Below are positions 62,758 to 64,000 of a stretch of 64,000 nucleotides of DNA, piece by piece. The stretch's first letter is position 1. Each line of letters opens with the position of its first letter. A program made the translations under genes and the position numbers. The notes below the pieces were generated by a model. The model had not been told where the DNA came from. It saw only the letters and a list, made by a program, of their open reading frames with translations, and did no database searches. Origin of the DNA: an uncultured Oscillospiraceae bacterium (GTDB taxonomy: Bacteria; Bacillota; Clostridia; Oscillospirales; Oscillospiraceae); the NCBI GenBank assembly GCA_949935795.1, contig CATLFX010000002.1:1-64000 (forward strand), written 5' to 3'.

Positions 62758-64000
62758 TCATCCGCCAAGCAGCTCCTCCGCCGCCAGCATCACGCCGGTC
62801 TTTCCCGACTCGTAGGTGAGCCCGCCCTGGAGGTACACCGTGTAGGGCTCCCGCATGGGCGCGTCGGCGGACAGCTCAATGGACGCCCCCTGGATGAAGG
62901 CCCCCGCCGCCATAATCACCTGGCTGTCGTAGCCCGGCATATCCCAGGGCTCCGGGGTGACATAGGAGTCCACCGGGGCCCCGGATTGGATGCCCTTGCA
63001 GAACCGCTTCACCGCCTCGGGGGTCTTTAGATGTATCATCTGAATGATATCATGCCGGACCGCGTCCGAGCTGGGCTCTGTCTCATAGCCCAGCAGCTCC
63101 ATGAGCCGGGCAGCAAACACGGCGGTTTTCACCGCCTGAGCTACGGTGTGGGGGGCCAGGAACAGTCCCTGGTACAGCAGGCGGTTGTTGCCCAGGGTTG
63201 ACCCGCACTCCCGGCCAATGCCCGGGCAGGTGAGGCGCATGGCCGCGCCCTCCACCAGGTCCCGCCGCCCGGCGATATAGCCCCCCGTAGGGGCCAGCCC
63301 GCCGCCCGGATTTTTGATGAGGGACCCCACCACCAGATCAGCCCCCACATGGGTGGGTTCCTGCTCCTCCACAAACTCTCCGTAGCAGTTGTCCACCAAA
63401 ATGGCGGCATTGGGGTTGTTTTCCCGCACGATGGCGCACAGCTCCCCGATCTCGTCCACCGACAGGGAGGCCCGGGTGGCGTACCCCTTGGAGCGCTGGA
63501 TGAGCACCGCTTTCACTCTGGGGTCCCGGACCGCCTGGGCCAGCCCCGCCTTGTCGGGGGCGTCGTCCGCCAGCTCCACCTGGCGGTACTCCACGCCATA
63601 GTCCTTAAGGGAGCCGCGTCCCTTGTCCACAGCCCCCACCACCCCCAGCAGGGTGTCGTAGGGAGCGCCCACGGCGGACACCAGCACATCCCCGGCCTTC
63701 AGCGCCCCAAACAGGGCGCAGGTGATGGCGTGGGTGCCGTTGACAAACTGGAGGCGCACCAGGGCGTCCTCAGTGCCGAACAGGTCCGCGTAAATCTCAT
63801 CCAGCTTGTCCCGGCCCAGGTCGTCGTATCCGTAGCCCGTGGTCCCGGCAAAATAGCTCTCCGCCACCCGGTGTTCCTGGAACGCGGCCAGCACCCGCTG
63901 GCTGTTGGCCTGGGCGATGGCGTCAATCCGGGCAAACTGGCCGCTCAGCTCCCGCTCCGCCTGGGCGGCCAGCGTCCGCACCTGTTCTGATATCTGTAAA
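62758..64000 (-). CDS. Methionine gamma-lyase-like PLP enzyme (YnbB family), cut by edge
   Basis: At least 407 residues are visible; a GTG at 63981 could start it, but the frame stays open to the window end with residues ISEQ that fit the family, so the true start lies outside. Features: FVNGTHAITCALFGAL, AAILVDNCYGEFVEEQEP, and the PLP lysine in GSLIKNPGGGLAPTGGYIAG. This group was once called aluminium-resistance protein; members are Cys/Met-type PLP lyases of unclear substrate. It precedes yunB and ligA. Confidence 0.92.
   Translation of the reverse strand, partial: LQISEQVRTLAAQAERELSGQFARIDAIAQANSQRVLAAFQEHRVAESYFAGTTGYGYDDLGRDKLDEIYADLFGTEDALVRLQFVNGTHAITCALFGALKAGDVLVSAVGAPYDTLLGVVGAVDKGRGSLKDYGVEYRQVELADDAPDKAGLAQAVRDPRVKAVLIQRSKGYATRASLSVDEIGELCAIVRENNPNAAILVDNCYGEFVEEQEPTHVGADLVVGSLIKNPGGGLAPTGGYIAGRRDLVEGAAMRLTCPGIGRECGSTLGNNRLLYQGLFLAPHTVAQAVKTAVFAARLMELLGYETEPSSDAVRHDIIQMIHLKTPEAVKRFCKGIQSGAPVDSYVTPEPWDMPGYDSQVIMAAGAFIQGASIELSADAPMREPYTVYLQGGLTYESGKTGVMLAAEELLGG

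Overview
The window fits a spore-forming, moderately high-GC Clostridia chromosome, most likely Oscillospiraceae (Flavonifractor/Lawsonibacter/Intestinimonas-like). This is a family-level guess from gene content: GerW/YtfJ and YunB sporulation proteins, SleC-like spore-lytic proteins, an IspH-S1 ribosomal protein fusion, a glnA-nitR(ANTAR)-gltB-gltD nitrogen operon, DUF4364, CmpB-type membrane protein and TIGR04086 protein. No search or computation was possible; calls rest on reading the protein and DNA sequence.

1-8205 is the end of an integrated mobile element (prophage or integrative element) sitting at the 3' end of a tRNA-Arg(ACG) gene (8206-8282). From the junction inward it has a tyrosine integrase, a CI-like repressor, a divergent excisionase-like HTH protein, a DUF6291-like replication protein, several small leftward genes (one ArpU/sigma-like, one HExxH metallopeptidase), a HicAB toxin-antitoxin pair followed by a HicB/Phd-like hybrid, and a double ribbon-helix-helix regulator under a repeat-rich divergent promoter. 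Its base composition and gene style differ from the host side. The other end lies outside the window.

8283-20000: an SLH-domain surface protein translationally coupled to rex; a rightward cluster of three spore-lytic/peptidoglycan-binding proteins; DUF4364 and a CmpB-type membrane protein; a leftward nucleoside ABC transporter (nupO-nupP-nupQ, no adjacent binding protein); and an ammonium transporter fused to a P-II domain. 20000-28240 is the glnA-nitR-gltB-gltD ammonium assimilation operon, read leftward into amt, which also has its own promoter. glmS is divergent from glnA.

30300-36160 is a mixed segment: an IS5-type transposase remnant, a CYTH protein, the BMP nucleoside-binding lipoprotein with deoC (probably serving the transporter 14 kb away), an XRE regulator with glycine pentad repeats, a GNAT and a DUF362 ferredoxin-like protein. 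36180-64000 is almost entirely leftward housekeeping operons: ispH-S1, plsC, cmk, a HI0933 flavoprotein, an RpiR regulator; rluB-like, dac, ytfJ, DUF2953, scpB, scpA; rnc, acpP, plsX, trmFO; topA, dprA, a SpoU methyltransferase; lysS, greA; TIGR04086, yajC, a nuclease, an aminotransferase, ligA, yunB and a methionine gamma-lyase-like protein cut by the right edge. Two small inserts break this pattern: an AT-rich GNAT between rnc and scpA, and a divergent XRE/DUF6809-like pair between trmFO and topA.

The most unusual items are the HicB-Phd hybrid behind HicAB, the 12-bp repeat array beside it, the apparently shortened DUF6291 gene, the double-RHH regulator and its operators, and the XRE-pentad protein. 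None is proven to be a new system.
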